A stretch of 64,000 bases of DNA from Riemerella anatipestifer (GCF_009670965.2 NZ_CP073239.1:1426001-1490000); one strand, 5' to 3'. Shown: positions 55,267 to 64,000, numbered from the stretch's first letter. Program-made: numbers and translations. Notes: generated by a model not told the origin, from the sequence alone.

Positions 55267-56115
55267 ATGAAAATAAATTTTGAGACTATTTTGCCAGATC
55301 CTCATTCTAGTTTTAAAGTAAAACATATAGACTTTTCTATAAAGGAAGTAAATTGGGAATATCACTATCATCCAGAAGTAGAAATAGTATGTGTAATATC
55401 AGGTACAGGTACTAGGCATGTTGGGTATAATAAGAGCAATTATATAGATGGAGATTTGGTATTGATTGGTAAAAATATACCTCATTCAGGGTTTGGAATA
55501 GATTCTACGGATCCTCATGAGGAGATAGTAGTTCAGTTTAATGAAAAGTTAATTCTTTCCTTATCTCATACGGAAGAATTTATACCTATTAAAAATCTTC
55601 TAGATAAAGCAAAATTAGGTATTGCTTTTACTACCGAATTTAAAAATAAAATACTTCCTAAGTTTTATAAAATGACTCAAAAAAGAGGTATGAAGCGTTT
55701 TCTTCTTCTCTTAGAAATTTTGCATCAAATGTCTAATGAAAAAGATTATACCTTGTTAAATGATAAAATAATGCCATATCAGCTTATTACAAAAAATAAA
55801 GATAAGTTGGAAAAAGTCTTTACATTTTTAGAGGAAAACTATCATAAGCCCATAGAAATAGAGTCTATAGCTAAGCTAACCAATATGACCTTACCAGCCT
55901 TTTGTAACTTTTTTAAAAAAACAACACATCTTACTTTTACAGAGTATCTTAATAGGTATAGGGTAGATAAAGCTTGTAAACTTTTAGCTGAAGACTATTC
56001 TATTTCTGATGTAGCTTATATGGTAGGTTTTAACAGTGTGAGCTACTTCAATAGAAACTTTAATAAGTTTCTTAATGAAAGTCCTACTAATTTTAAAAAA
56101 ACAATAAAAAGATAA
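55267..56115 (+). CDS. AraC-family transcriptional regulator with cupin sensor domain
   Basis: A 282-residue regulator. The N-terminal cupin-type sensor holds WEYHYHPEVEIVCVISGTG (about 30-48) and binds a sugar in relatives. The C-terminal about 95 residues form two HTH motifs (IESIAKLTNMTLPAFCNFF; DVAYMVGFNSVSYFNRNF), the second being the AraC signature. It is divergent from the MFS-trehalase-TonB operon across a 114-nt gap, so it is the likely activator of that operon. No operator repeats were found with confidence. Confidence 0.9.
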   Translation: MKINFETILPDPHSSFKVKHIDFSIKEVNWEYHYHPEVEIVCVISGTGTRHVGYNKSNYIDGDLVLIGKNIPHSGFGIDSTDPHEEIVVQFNEKLILSLSHTEEFIPIKNLLDKAKLGIAFTTEFKNKILPKFYKMTQKRGMKRFLLLLEILHQMSNEKDYTLLNDKIMPYQLITKNKDKLEKVFTFLEENYHKPIEIESIAKLTNMTLPAFCNFFKKTTHLTFTEYLNRYRVDKACKLLAEDYSISDVAYMVGFNSVSYFNRNFNKFLNESPTNFKKTIKR

Positions 56116-56128
56116 AGGTTTATATAAT

Positions 56129-56620
56129 CTAGCCTTTAAAATAATTCCATAGCACTACAAATAGCATAGCTACCCCAAGCGAGAAATTAAATAAACTACT
56201 CGCAAGAAATCCTATAAAAGCCCCTTTGGTAGAATTGTAGGCTTTGAGGTAGTTTTTGCTGTCGTGTAACATTTCTCCAATAAAAACCCCTAGAAACATA
56301 CCTATTAAAAATCCAAAAGGAATTGGTAGAAAAAATCCTACTAAAGTTCCTACAATAGAGCCAATGCTGCCCCATTTAGTGCCTCCATAGCGTTTGTTTA
56401 GCTTTGCAGGAATAAGGTAATTTAAAACTAAAGAGGCTAAAGATAGAAGTCCAAAAGTCCAAATATATATCATGGATAGATTGGCATCATTACCAAATTT
56501 GTAGAGCAGCACTCCTGCAAAACTTAATAAAATACCAGGTAATACAGGAAGTATAGTGCCTAGTATACCAATAATGACCATAATGATACTAATAATAGTT
56601 ACCCAATCTTGCGTTGTCAT
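56129..56620 (-). CDS. DUF456-family membrane protein
   Basis: A 163-residue protein with about five membrane segments; GxxGTxLPVLPG at the N-terminus (GILGTILPVLPGILL) and KWGSIGSIVGTLVGFF plus PFGFLIGMFLGVFIGE are the two-fold glycine-rich repeats of DUF456. Function unknown. It converges with the araC gene over 13 nt and diverges from mscS. Confidence 0.88.
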   Translation of the reverse strand: MTTQDWVTIISIIMVIIGILGTILPVLPGILLSFAGVLLYKFGNDANLSMIYIWTFGLLSLASLVLNYLIPAKLNKRYGGTKWGSIGSIVGTLVGFFLPIPFGFLIGMFLGVFIGEMLHDSKNYLKAYNSTKGAFIGFLASSLFNFSLGVAMLFVVLWNYFKG

Positions 56621-56680
56621 AATACTATAAAATTTGGTTAAAAGTACATATTTAGTACCATCTAAACAAACCTATTTTCT

Positions 56681-56688
56681 TATTTTTG
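56681..56688 (+). promoter_or_regulatory. -7 element (TATTTTTG) of mscS, close to the ATG
   Basis: An exact TAnnTTTG match with 5 nt to the ATG at 56694; the predicted transcription start falls on or beside the ATG. Confidence 0.5.
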
Positions 56689-56693
56689 CCAAT

Positions 56694-57956
56694 ATGAATG
56701 AGGAGATAAAAGACACTAAAGATTTTTTACAAAAAATAAGTGATCAAATTCATTTTTGGATAAAGGCAGAGATGCCTGATGGAATTATTTTGTTGTGTCA
56801 AATAGCAGCAAAACTATTCTTACTTTTAGTGATATTGGTTGCCTTGGATTTTTTATTTAAAATTTCATTTAACGCCTTATTTTTAGTTTTTAGAAAGTAC
56901 ACACAAAAACCAATTCTTAGGGCTTTTTATGAGAGTAAAATTTTAAATTCGGTAGCTCATTTTTTTGCTATTAGAATTACTCAGGAAATGATTTATTCTA
57001 TTTTCTATAGACACCCTAAAAGTCATAGTATTTTAGAAACATTCTTTTCGTTAATGTTTGTACTAGCGTTTGCTATACTGTATTTTAGGTTGCTTAAAAC
57101 TACCGAAAAATATTATGTTTTTAAAGGTGACTTTTATCGAATTACAGGTATTAGAGCCGTTACACAATCCCTCAAAATATTAGGTTATATTATATTTATT
57201 TTTGTGGGAGTTTCGGTGCTATTTCATATCAAAGCGTCTACTATTTTAGGTAGTTTAGGGGCAATGACGGCGGTGATACTTCTTGTCTTTAGAGATACTA
57301 TTTTGGGTTTTGTTACAGGTATTCATGTCTCTACCTCTAGAAATCTAAAAGTAGGTGATTGGATAGGAATTCCAAAGTATAACATTGAAGGTACAATAGA
57401 AGATATTAACCTATTGACGACAAAAATTCAGAATTTTGATAAAACAGTATCTACCATACCTACTTACGACTTGCTTTCTACGGAGATTAAAAATCTTCAG
57501 ATAATGTCTGAAACCAATACTAGGAGAATAAAGAAAGCTATTATTTTCAATATTAAATCATTTAAGTTTATAGATAATGAAATGATGGCGAAGTTGTCTA
57601 AAATTAACCTAGTTAAAGACTATTTAGAAGAAAAAAATGCTAAAATTTCAGAAGCAAAAAAGAGAATTGCTAACTCTTCTGAGATTATCAATGGGCCACA
57701 ACTTACCAATATTGGTACATTTAGAGTGTACGCTCTTAACTATTTAAAAAATAATGATAATATAGAACAAGAAAGTCCGCTGATGGTAAGACAGCTAGAA
57801 ATTACAGCCCAAGGACTTCCTCTGGAAATTTATTGTTTTACGAATAACTCTAAGTGGGAGAATTACGAGCAGATACAAGCAGATATTTTTGACCATCTTC
57901 TCGTAGCGGCACAGGTGTTTGATTTGGAGGTAATGCAAGTCAGTATCAAAGTATAA
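56694..57956 (+). CDS. MscS-family mechanosensitive channel (YbdG-like)
   Basis: A 420-residue membrane protein with about five transmembrane segments and an MscS core: VSVLFHIKASTILGSLGAMTAVILLVF is the pore-lining helix with its Gly/Ala pattern, followed by RDTILGFVTGIHVS and the beta-domain with VGDWIGIPKYNIEGTIEDI. The extra C-terminal part resembles YbdG-like long-loop members. It releases solutes on osmotic downshock. The start is the ATG at 56694 (MNEEIKDTK); the longer ORF to 56634 runs through the promoter. Confidence 0.9.
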   Translation: MNEEIKDTKDFLQKISDQIHFWIKAEMPDGIILLCQIAAKLFLLLVILVALDFLFKISFNALFLVFRKYTQKPILRAFYESKILNSVAHFFAIRITQEMIYSIFYRHPKSHSILETFFSLMFVLAFAILYFRLLKTTEKYYVFKGDFYRITGIRAVTQSLKILGYIIFIFVGVSVLFHIKASTILGSLGAMTAVILLVFRDTILGFVTGIHVSTSRNLKVGDWIGIPKYNIEGTIEDINLLTTKIQNFDKTVSTIPTYDLLSTEIKNLQIMSETNTRRIKKAIIFNIKSFKFIDNEMMAKLSKINLVKDYLEEKNAKISEAKKRIANSSEIINGPQLTNIGTFRVYALNYLKNNDNIEQESPLMVRQLEITAQGLPLEIYCFTNNSKWENYEQIQADIFDHLLVAAQVFDLEVMQVSIKV

Positions 57957-57981
57957 TGTTAAATATCAATAATATAAAATA

Positions 57982-58701
57982 ATGACCAAACTAAGCGTAA
58001 ATATAAATAAAATAGCCACTCTGAGAAATGCTAGAGGTGGCGATGTGCCGAGTGTAACTCAGGTGGCTGTAGATGCTCAAAAATTTGGAGCACAAGGAAT
58101 TACCATACACCCAAGACCAGATGAAAGACATATTACCAGAAAAGATGTGTACGATTTAAAACCACTGGTAACCACTGAGTTTAATATTGAAGGTAATCCT
58201 CATCGTCCGTTTATAGATATGGTGTTGGAGGTAAAGCCAGAGCAGGTAACATTGGTGCCAGATGCAGATGATGCTATTACTTCTAATGCAGGGTGGGATT
58301 GTAAAGTGCATTTAGATTTTTTGAAAAATGTTATAGCCGAATTTAAAGCAGAAGGGATAAGAACTTCTATCTTTTTAGATCCTAATCCAGAGATGGTAAA
58401 ATACGCAGCCGAGACAGGTACGGATAGAATAGAACTCTACACGGAGGCTTATGCTAAAGGTTATACTAAAAATAGAGAACAAGCCATATTGCCTTATATC
58501 AAAACAGCAGAAGAAGCAATAAATAATGGGTTGGGAATCAATGCAGGGCATGATTTAAGTTTAGAAAACTTAAAGTATTTTTCAGATGAAATACCTAATT
58601 TATTAGAGGTTTCTATTGGGCACGCACTCATCTCAGAAGCTCTTTATTTGGGACTAGAAAATACAATTCAAAGTTACCTTAAAAGATTAGCAAAATGGTA
58701 A
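57982..58701 (+). CDS. pdxJ: Pyridoxine 5'-phosphate synthase
   Basis: A 239-residue TIM-barrel enzyme of the DXP-dependent vitamin B6 pathway. [17 protein letters not shown] at the N-terminus, [18 protein letters not shown] (the conserved RPDxRHI loop) and GHDLSLENL near the C-terminus are PdxJ hallmarks. Its stop overlaps the start of the next gene (ATGGTAA), so it heads a short operon with a hydrolase and an SDR protein. Confidence 0.95.
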   Translation: MTKLSVNINKIATLRNARGGDVPSVTQVAVDAQKFGAQGITIHPRPDERHITRKDVYDLKPLVTTEFNIEGNPHRPFIDMVLEVKPEQVTLVPDADDAITSNAGWDCKVHLDFLKNVIAEFKAEGIRTSIFLDPNPEMVKYAAETGTDRIELYTEAYAKGYTKNREQAILPYIKTAEEAINNGLGINAGHDLSLENLKYFSDEIPNLLEVSIGHALISEALYLGLENTIQSYLKRLAKW

Positions 58702-59480
58702 ATCAAATAGAAATATTACATTCTAAAATATACGGCGGAGAGTTATCAGCAACACCTCTTTTGGTATTCCATGGCTTGTTTGGAATGCTGGATAATTGGG
58801 GTGGTTTCGGAAGAGATTTTGGTGAAGTAATGCCAACCCATTTGATAGATTTAAGAAATCATGGCAAAAGTTTTCATTCCGAAAATATGTCTCACGATGA
58901 TTTGGCAGAGGATATTCTTAACTATATGTCTGCTCATAATTTACAGAAAGTAAATCTCTTAGGGCACTCTCTTGGAGGGAAAGCGGTGATGCAGTTTGCC
59001 GTAAAATATCCCGAAAAAGTGGAGCGACTTATTGTGGTAGATATAGCTCCTAAATCTTATCCACCACATCATCAAGGGATTATTAAGGCTTTACAAACAG
59101 TAGATTTTGATACAGTGAGTACACGCCAAGAGGTGGAGGAACATTTGGCTCAATACATCAAAGAAAAACCAGTAATACAGTTCTTGGCTAAAAACCTTTA
59201 TTGGACAGAAGCTAAAAAACTTAATTGGAGGTTTAATTTGGCTACTTTAGCAGAAAAGTATGGCGATTTTGTGGGGAACGCTATTAAATTTGGTGTATTT
59301 GAGGGAGAAACGCTTTTCATTGGAGGGGTATTGTCTAATTATATCTTGCCTCAAGATGAATTCTTGATAAAACAACAATTTCCAAAGGCTAAGATTATTA
59401 AAATTTCTAATGCAGGACATTGGGTACAAGCCGAAAATCCTAAAGACTTTGTCGCTGTGGTTAAGGAATTTTTAGTTTAA
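58695..59480 (+). CDS. Alpha/beta-hydrolase, YbfF-type
   Basis: A 261-residue hydrolase fold. The nucleophile elbow is [13 protein letters not shown] (S96 or nearby), the oxyanion region [16 protein letters not shown] is near the N-terminus, and the catalytic histidine is in [11 protein letters not shown]. It resembles the esterases of the YbfF group, but the substrate is unknown. Its ATG overlaps the pdxJ stop by 7 nt, implying translational coupling. An NAD-dependent epimerase follows 14 nt later. Confidence 0.88.
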   Translation: MVNQIEILHSKIYGGELSATPLLVFHGLFGMLDNWGGFGRDFGEVMPTHLIDLRNHGKSFHSENMSHDDLAEDILNYMSAHNLQKVNLLGHSLGGKAVMQFAVKYPEKVERLIVVDIAPKSYPPHHQGIIKALQTVDFDTVSTRQEVEEHLAQYIKEKPVIQFLAKNLYWTEAKKLNWRFNLATLAEKYGDFVGNAIKFGVFEGETLFIGGVLSNYILPQDEFLIKQQFPKAKIIKISNAGHWVQAENPKDFVAVVKEFLV

Positions 59481-59494
59481 TATAGATAGAAATT

Positions 59495-60505
59495 ATGGTA
59501 CTAATTACAGGAGCTACAGGGATTTTGGGAAGTCTTATTGTTCTAAAACTTCTTCAGCAAGGGCAGGAGGTTCGTGCCACCAAGCGTTGTAGTTCTCAAG
59601 TAGAAAAACTGAAAGATATTTTTTCTTTTTATACGAATGAAGCAGATTATTATTATCAAAAAATAGAATGGGTAGAGGTAGATTTTGAGGATTTAGATTC
59701 TTTAAGAGTGGCTTTAGATGGTGTTAAGCAAGTCTATCATACCGCGGCAAAGGTGAGTTTTCATCCTAGGGATAAAAAGTCTATGTATAAGACTAATATA
59801 CAAGGGACTAAAAATCTTCTTTACATTGCTGAAGAGAAAAGTGTAGAGCAATTTTTATATGTGAGTTCCATTGCTGTTCTAGACGCTGCGAATGAATTTG
59901 AAGCCATTGATGAAGAATCTAACTTTAATCCTAAATTGGCTCATTCTAGCTATGCTATTTCTAAGCATTTTTCTGAGATGGAAGTTTGGCGTGCTTCTGC
60001 GGAAGGAATGAATGTGGTGGTGATAAATCCAGGAGTTATCATAGGTTCTGGAAATTGGGAGCAGAGTAGTGGCGTTTTATTTAATAATATTAAAAAATTA
60101 CCCTTTAGCTTTAAGGGGAATACAGGCTATGTAGACGTGAGAGATGTTGCTGATATTGCTATAAAACTTATCGCTGAAGATACTAAAGCATTAGGGCAAA
60201 GGTTTATACTCATTTCCGAGAATAAAACTTACATTGAAGTCGCTAATTTAGTTCGTAAAAAGTTAGGATTGTCTTCGTCTAAAATATTCCCATCTTATTT
60301 ATGGCGTTTAGGGTGTTTTCTATCCAAAATCATAGGGTGGGCTTTGCCTGTGTTAAAATTGTTTAATAAAGCTAATACTGATGCCTTAAACTCAAAAACG
60401 CTTATTTCTAACGAAAAGATAAAAAATCTTCTTCAATACGAATTTATTTCTGTTGAGGATAGTATAAATTTTCATTTAGCAAATTGGATTAATAGTAGGA
60501 AATAA
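59495..60505 (+). CDS. NAD-dependent epimerase/dehydratase (extended SDR)
   Basis: A 336-residue Rossmann-fold protein. The cofactor motif TGATGILGSLIV (TGxxGxxG) is at the N-terminus, and the catalytic SSYAISKHFSEM supplies YxxxK (about residues 152-156). A substrate-binding C-terminal part follows. Such proteins reduce dihydroflavonol-like or sterol-like substrates; no substrate can be assigned. It is third in the pdxJ run. Confidence 0.85.
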   Translation: MVLITGATGILGSLIVLKLLQQGQEVRATKRCSSQVEKLKDIFSFYTNEADYYYQKIEWVEVDFEDLDSLRVALDGVKQVYHTAAKVSFHPRDKKSMYKTNIQGTKNLLYIAEEKSVEQFLYVSSIAVLDAANEFEAIDEESNFNPKLAHSSYAISKHFSEMEVWRASAEGMNVVVINPGVIIGSGNWEQSSGVLFNNIKKLPFSFKGNTGYVDVRDVADIAIKLIAEDTKALGQRFILISENKTYIEVANLVRKKLGLSSSKIFPSYLWRLGCFLSKIIGWALPVLKLFNKANTDALNSKTLISNEKIKNLLQYEFISVEDSINFHLANWINSRK

Positions 60506-60515
60506 TAATATCACT

Positions 60516-61061
60516 ATGGAAATCAGAAATTTATTAAGAGTTATTTTTAGAGTATTTGGATTGTACTCTGTTGTGAATTTGTCGTTTAATTTCTTTCCTC
60601 AGTCAATCAATTATTTGATAAATGCTGATATTTTCTTTCCTTTTGATGTAGAAAATGGAATTATACAAACTTGGATTTATTTGTTCATCACTTTAGTTTT
60701 TACAGTTTTAGTATTCTACTTTTTAATTATCAATCCAGATTTAATTATAAAAAGACTCAAGCCTTCAAAATTTCTTGATGAAAAAATAGACTTTGGGAAT
60801 CTTGACTCCGAAAATCTTTTACAAATAGCAATCCTTTCGATTGGGATACTGGTTTTGTTTGATTCACTTCCAGAATTGATAAATAAATTATTTATTTTTT
60901 TTAAATTGAAAAATATGGATAGAAATATAAATGATGATTTAACAACAATAGGAATGAATTCTGAAATAATAGTTGAGTCTATCAAAACTTTACTTGGTTT
61001 TGTATTTGTAATTTTTCAAAATAAAATAGGAAGAATTTTATATAAGCAAAACGTAGAATAA
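60516..61061 (+). CDS. Membrane protein of unknown function
   Basis: A 181-residue protein with about four hydrophobic segments (roughly 9-28, 45-70, 100-118 and 152-172). I do not recognise a family. It starts 10 nt after the SDR gene and is probably the last gene of that run. Its codon use is AT-rich, unlike the SDR gene, so it may be a later insertion. Confidence 0.6.
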   Translation: MEIRNLLRVIFRVFGLYSVVNLSFNFFPQSINYLINADIFFPFDVENGIIQTWIYLFITLVFTVLVFYFLIINPDLIIKRLKPSKFLDEKIDFGNLDSENLLQIAILSIGILVLFDSLPELINKLFIFFKLKNMDRNINDDLTTIGMNSEIIVESIKTLLGFVFVIFQNKIGRILYKQNVE

Positions 61062-61163
61062 AAAGTTACAATTAAAGATATTGGAGACTTTATGATGATT
61101 CTTATTTTTCGTTTCTGCGAATTTGGTTAACTTTATAGTCAATAACTTAATTATTATATAACT

Positions 61164-61910
61164 ATGAAAAAACTATTTATGTTATCCACTTTGGTAGCGG
61201 GTTCGGTTGTGTTTTCACAAGAAAATGTGGTTAAAACGGAGGAGGCTCCTACCATAGAAAAAATGAATATTTTGAAAACCAATGTTACGGGCTTATTGTT
61301 TAGAAATTTTAATATTACTTATGAGCGTCCTATAAATAAGTGGTTTTCGGTTACTGGAGGTCTTAATCTTGTGCCAAAAGGAAGTGTGCCTTACGCTAGA
61401 CAATTTAATCTAGATGAATCTATAAATGATGCTAAAATGTCTACTACGGCGTTTACTTTAGAAGGTAGATTTTATCTAGGTAAAGGTTATGGCAAAGGGT
61501 TTTACTTAGCACCATATTATAGATACACCAATGTTAATGTAAGTAATATTACAGTAAATATCGAAGATCAAAATAATCAAAACATACCTGTAAATGTTCA
61601 GGGGAAGATGAATGCTCATTCTGCTGGATTGATGTTAGGAACTCAGTGGTTCTTAGGTAAAAAGAAAGATTGGGTGCTAGATTGGTGGATTATTGGAGCT
61701 CACTATGGAGCTTCTAGAGGAGATTTACAAGGGTTTACTAATAGAACGCTAAATGAGCAAGAGCAAGCAGAATTAAAGAAAGAGTTGAGTGGCTTAGATG
61801 TACCTTTAGTTGATTATAGTGTAACTACCAATGCTAATGGGGCTGATGTTAAAGTAAATGGACCTTGGGCTGGTGTTAGAGGAGGAATATCAATAGGGTA
61901 TAGATTTTAA
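61164..61910 (+). CDS. Outer-membrane beta-barrel protein, DUF3575-like
   Basis: A 248-residue exported protein with signal peptide (1-19, ending VVFSQ). LKTNVTGLLFRNFNITYERPINKWFSV resembles the start of DUF3575 proteins; repeated strands (TTAFTLEGRFYLGKG, KGFYLAPYYRYTNV, RGGISIGYRF) and the terminal aromatic F fit a barrel. It is probably transcribed alone. Function unknown. Confidence 0.75.
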   Translation: MKKLFMLSTLVAGSVVFSQENVVKTEEAPTIEKMNILKTNVTGLLFRNFNITYERPINKWFSVTGGLNLVPKGSVPYARQFNLDESINDAKMSTTAFTLEGRFYLGKGYGKGFYLAPYYRYTNVNVSNITVNIEDQNNQNIPVNVQGKMNAHSAGLMLGTQWFLGKKKDWVLDWWIIGAHYGASRGDLQGFTNRTLNEQEQAELKKELSGLDVPLVDYSVTTNANGADVKVNGPWAGVRGGISIGYRF

Positions 61911-61938
61911 GGTTTGGAATTTTTTAGTTGTAGATTTA

Positions 61939-61964
61939 TAAATGGTGCTATTCAGCACCATTTA
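61939..61964 (+). terminator. Terminator of the DUF3575-like gene
   Basis: An 11-bp stem, TAAATGGTGCT (61939-61949) with AGCACCATTTA (61954-61964), and a 4-nt loop. Confidence 0.7.
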
Positions 61965-62034
61965 TTGTTAAATGCTGGAGAAAATTTTATTAAGATTTAT
62001 TTTAAAGCTGCCTGTTTTTGACAGTCTATAAGTT

Positions 62035-62042
62035 TACTTTTG
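62035..62042 (+). promoter_or_regulatory. -7 element (TACTTTTG) of the 62062 gene
   Basis: An exact TAnnTTTG match, 19 nt before the ATG. TTTTTGAC 15-20 nt further upstream could be a -33 element with short spacing. Confidence 0.5.
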
Positions 62043-62061
62043 CATCAGTAAATTTTTTAGT

Positions 62062-63060
62062 ATGGAAAATATTCAATTTAAAGTAAAAGTACCAGCTCTT
62101 TTGGAAGTCTTTGTCGGATTAAAATCCAAACTATTTTCTGATGGGAATTCTCAAGAAAATAAAGACGCGGCTTTAAAATATTTATCGGAAGTTATTATTA
62201 GGAGTGTGGAAATTGGTAGTATACAAATTTTTGATTTTACAGATAACTCAGCTACTCTTGAAAGAGTAAATTGCTTAAAAGTAAAACCTTATATTAACGA
62301 TAATGGATTACTCAATTTTCCAAAGTTATTCCAATGTAAAATTAAGTATCGTTATTCTGATAATTTTGTATTTCAGTTGCTTAAATCAAAAATAAAAAAC
62401 AAAGAAATAAACAATTTTCTGGAGTCATTGGGCTCAGTTCAATTAAGTCTTTATCTAGAGAATAATCATAGTGAAGTAAATTTAATGTCATTTGATAATC
62501 AAACGAACTATAAAAGTTATTCAAATCTAAAGAAAGTATTTAAAAGGATAGGAATAGATTCAATTCTAAATCAGGATGAATTTTTCCAGCAGTACGATTT
62601 TAATCTTAAATTGAAAAAAAGAATGAATCTAGATTTATTCCATTCAAATAATTTTTATAATAAAGCTATTTTAGAAAAGCCTTATTTTTTTGAACTAGAG
62701 AGTGTATTTCTATCAATGATGAATAATCTCTCTACGATTAATTATATTTATGTCTTTAAAGAACAAGTATCTAATACAGAAGAAATTCTTCAAAGATTAA
62801 TACAAACATATAAAACTAATGTTAGGATTAAGATAAAAAAACAAATATCATATCAGGCAAAACAGTATATACTTTTTGAACTTCATAAAAAAGGTAAAAA
62901 TCAAACTTATAGTAAGTTCATATATAACCATAAAGGTCAACTTTTCTACCGAAATCTTGAAGGTATTGTGAAAGTAGATGACCAAACTAGTATAGAGAAT
63001 CTAGCACAAGTTCCTCTAGATAAAGACCTTAAAGAGTTTATGGAGGTTGTTAAAAATTGA
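62062..63060 (+). CDS. Protein of unknown function, 332 aa
   Basis: I do not recognise it. It is soluble, without signal peptide or membrane segments, rich in Lys, Asn and Leu, with alternating polar segments (for example KFNLKLKKRMNLDL). No catalytic motif stands out. It has its own promoter and starts an accessory-looking stretch: AT content rises, and the next genes are an HNH-nuclease and a small possibly broken gene. A role in defence is possible only by position. Confidence 0.6.
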   Translation: MENIQFKVKVPALLEVFVGLKSKLFSDGNSQENKDAALKYLSEVIIRSVEIGSIQIFDFTDNSATLERVNCLKVKPYINDNGLLNFPKLFQCKIKYRYSDNFVFQLLKSKIKNKEINNFLESLGSVQLSLYLENNHSEVNLMSFDNQTNYKSYSNLKKVFKRIGIDSILNQDEFFQQYDFNLKLKKRMNLDLFHSNNFYNKAILEKPYFFELESVFLSMMNNLSTINYIYVFKEQVSNTEEILQRLIQTYKTNVRIKIKKQISYQAKQYILFELHKKGKNQTYSKFIYNHKGQLFYRNLEGIVKVDDQTSIENLAQVPLDKDLKEFMEVVKN

Positions 63061-63113
63061 AGAGAGGATATTTTTATACAAAAAATTGTAAAATTACCTA
63101 AGACGGAATAAAA

Positions 63114-63171
63114 ATGCTTACTTGGATAAATAAAGATAGGAATAAGGCATTTATATCAAACTATTTAAAAT
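63114..63171 (+). pseudogene. Possible 5' fragment of the 63247 gene
   Basis: A 19-codon open frame (MLTWINKDRNKAFISNYLK) that stops at 63171. One base deleted from the A-run just before the stop would continue it as NEDLGKKKYQHYLKVLEKLM directly into the frame of the gene at 63247. The join gives a coherent, charged helical N-terminus. A sequencing error, a real frameshift or a chance match are all possible. Confidence 0.25.
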
Positions 63172-63246
63172 GAAGACTTAGGAAAGAAAAAATATCAACA
63201 CTATTTGAAAGTCTTAGAAAAGTTAATGCTAAAATATGAATATATT

Positions 63247-63567
63247 ATGGAATTACAAAAATTTAAACTTTGGTTAGAATTTAAAGGTAAGTCAAAAAAA
63301 ACAATCCAAAATAGGATCTCTAATTGTAAAAATGTGGAACGATATGAAGGTTGTTTAGACAAACATTATGCTAACGACTATGGAGCAATTATTTTGTATA
63401 AGTTATCATATTCAGCAGAAGATGAAAGAAACAACTTAATCCCTAAACATAGTGTGACAATAAATGGAAAGATAAGAACAGGAACAGCTACATTAAAACA
63501 GGCAGTAAAGCTTTATATTGATTATAAGAGTGATAAAAATTTTGAAGAATTAGTCTTACATAAATAG
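63247..63567 (+). CDS. Small protein with a core-binding-like N-terminus
   Basis: A 106-residue protein from the ATG at 63247 (MELQKFKLWLEFKGKS). The start KLWLEFKGKSKKTIQNRIS is reminiscent of the SAM-like N-terminal domain of phage integrases and some nucleases, but the catalytic part is missing and it ends at LVLHK. The frame is open upstream to 63169 but lacks an ATG before 63226; earlier coding may be in another frame. It is next to the HNH nuclease gene, 57 nt downstream. Function unknown. Confidence 0.5.
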   Translation: MELQKFKLWLEFKGKSKKTIQNRISNCKNVERYEGCLDKHYANDYGAIILYKLSYSAEDERNNLIPKHSVTINGKIRTGTATLKQAVKLYIDYKSDKNFEELVLHK

Positions 63568-63604
63568 AGAAAATTATTTATTTGTATTTTTAAATAGGAA
63601 AATG

Positions 63605-63612
63605 TAAATTTG
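63605..63612 (+). promoter_or_regulatory. -7 element (TAAATTTG) of the HNH gene
   Basis: An exact TAnnTTTG match, 12 nt before the ATG at 63625 and 6 nt before one at 63619. Confidence 0.5.
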
Positions 63613-63624
63613 AAAAAAATGCTT

Positions 63625-64000
63625 ATGGCTACTTACGAAGGAACAATAGAAGATTTTAAAAAATTTATTGATGGCTACACAAGAAATTTGGTTCAAAAAT
63701 TAACTAGGAAAGTTAAAAAGAATAGAACTTGTTCTTCACCTAAGTGTAAAAATCGTTCAAGATTACAAGCAGCTCATATAAAAGGAAGTGAAAGACCAGT
63801 AATTATAAAAAGTATTTTAGATGATATGAGTTGTAGTCTAGGTGATAACTATATAAAGGTTGATTTAAACGATTTTGAAAAAAGATTTATTGAAGCACAT
63901 ACACCATATGATAAAGTTATAAAAATTTTATGTTTTGATTGCCATAGAAAATATGACAATGATGAGTTTCAAGAAATAGTTCCATTAATTGATGAAGAAA
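63625..64000 (+). CDS. HNH-endonuclease-like protein (partial, runs off the window)
   Basis: 125 codons are visible. It starts MATYEGTIEDFKKFIDG, which matches flavobacterial HNH nuclease proteins from memory. A zinc-binding treble clef is visible: CSSPKC, then LQAAHIKG with the conserved His, then LCFDCHRKYDN with CxxCH. Such proteins are often restriction or phage-defence nucleases. The end lies outside the window, so whether a further domain follows is unknown. An ATG 6 nt upstream (MLMATYEG) is an alternative start. A promoter sits at 63605-63612. Confidence 0.75.
   Translation, partial: MATYEGTIEDFKKFIDGYTRNLVQKLTRKVKKNRTCSSPKCKNRSRLQAAHIKGSERPVIIKSILDDMSCSLGDNYIKVDLNDFEKRFIEAHTPYDKVIKILCFDCHRKYDNDEFQEIVPLIDEE

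Noticed and set aside
60716..60985. Minus-strand open frame opposite the membrane protein at 60516
   Set aside because: It is a mirror frame of a real gene with no promoter.

Overview
The window looks like chromosome from a Flavobacteriia bacterium (Bacteroidota), closest in flavour to the Weeksellaceae (Riemerella/Chryseobacterium group). The evidence is the AT-rich sequence, the near absence of Shine-Dalgarno sequences, many TAnnTTTG promoter elements of the Bacteroidota type, a type IX secretion C-terminal domain, TonB receptors with a carboxypeptidase-regulatory N-domain, a serine-palmitoyltransferase-like enzyme and tandem OmpA proteins with calcium-binding repeats. The genus is an inference; no rRNA is present to settle it.

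Layout. 1-5810: start of a PASTA-like protein, an AddA/RecB-like helicase-nuclease and an AsmA-like protein. 6047-8242: TerC and RibB, the latter with a dead GTP cyclohydrolase II domain. 8472-13168: glycerol operon glpD-glpK-glpF plus an outer-membrane protein. 13281-16072: RlpA, trigger factor and a His-rich lipoprotein. 16110-18901: TonB receptor and a small His/Cys protein, which with the lipoprotein form a probable metal-uptake unit. 19044-22612: pfkA, gap, lipA and an ECF sigma factor. 22898-30206: outer-membrane protein, peptide transporter, Nudix, polyprenyl synthase, a GIY-YIG orphan, the sphingolipid-type synthase and YjdM. 30281-35838: pdhB, tex, mutS2 and tRNA-Met. 35883-39411: TlpA-like protein, a Gly/Pro mini-protein and a type IX cargo protein. 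39484-41563: the greA-HIT-clpX operon. 41665-49945: Rieske-like lipoprotein, dtd, sppA, folK, two OmpA genes and an M3 peptidase. 50016-56115: a TonB receptor-trehalase-MFS operon with a divergent AraC regulator, read as a trehalose-utilisation locus. 56129-61910: DUF456, MscS channel, the pdxJ cluster and an outer-membrane protein. 62062-64000: an accessory stretch with an unknown protein, a possibly frameshifted small gene and an HNH nuclease running off the end.

Most genes are housekeeping. Three units work as systems: glycerol import and oxidation (glpDKF plus barrel), outer-membrane metal uptake (15506-18901), and trehalose uptake and hydrolysis (50016-56115). Factor-independent terminators, many with perfect 11-17 bp stems, close most units.

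The points most worth a second look are the cysteine-less RibA domain fused to RibB, the repeated placement of the -7 promoter element 4-5 nt from start codons (suggesting leaderless mRNAs), the trehalose locus, and the truncated or frameshifted nuclease-associated genes at the right edge. No CRISPR array, insertion sequence, rRNA or complete prophage was seen.
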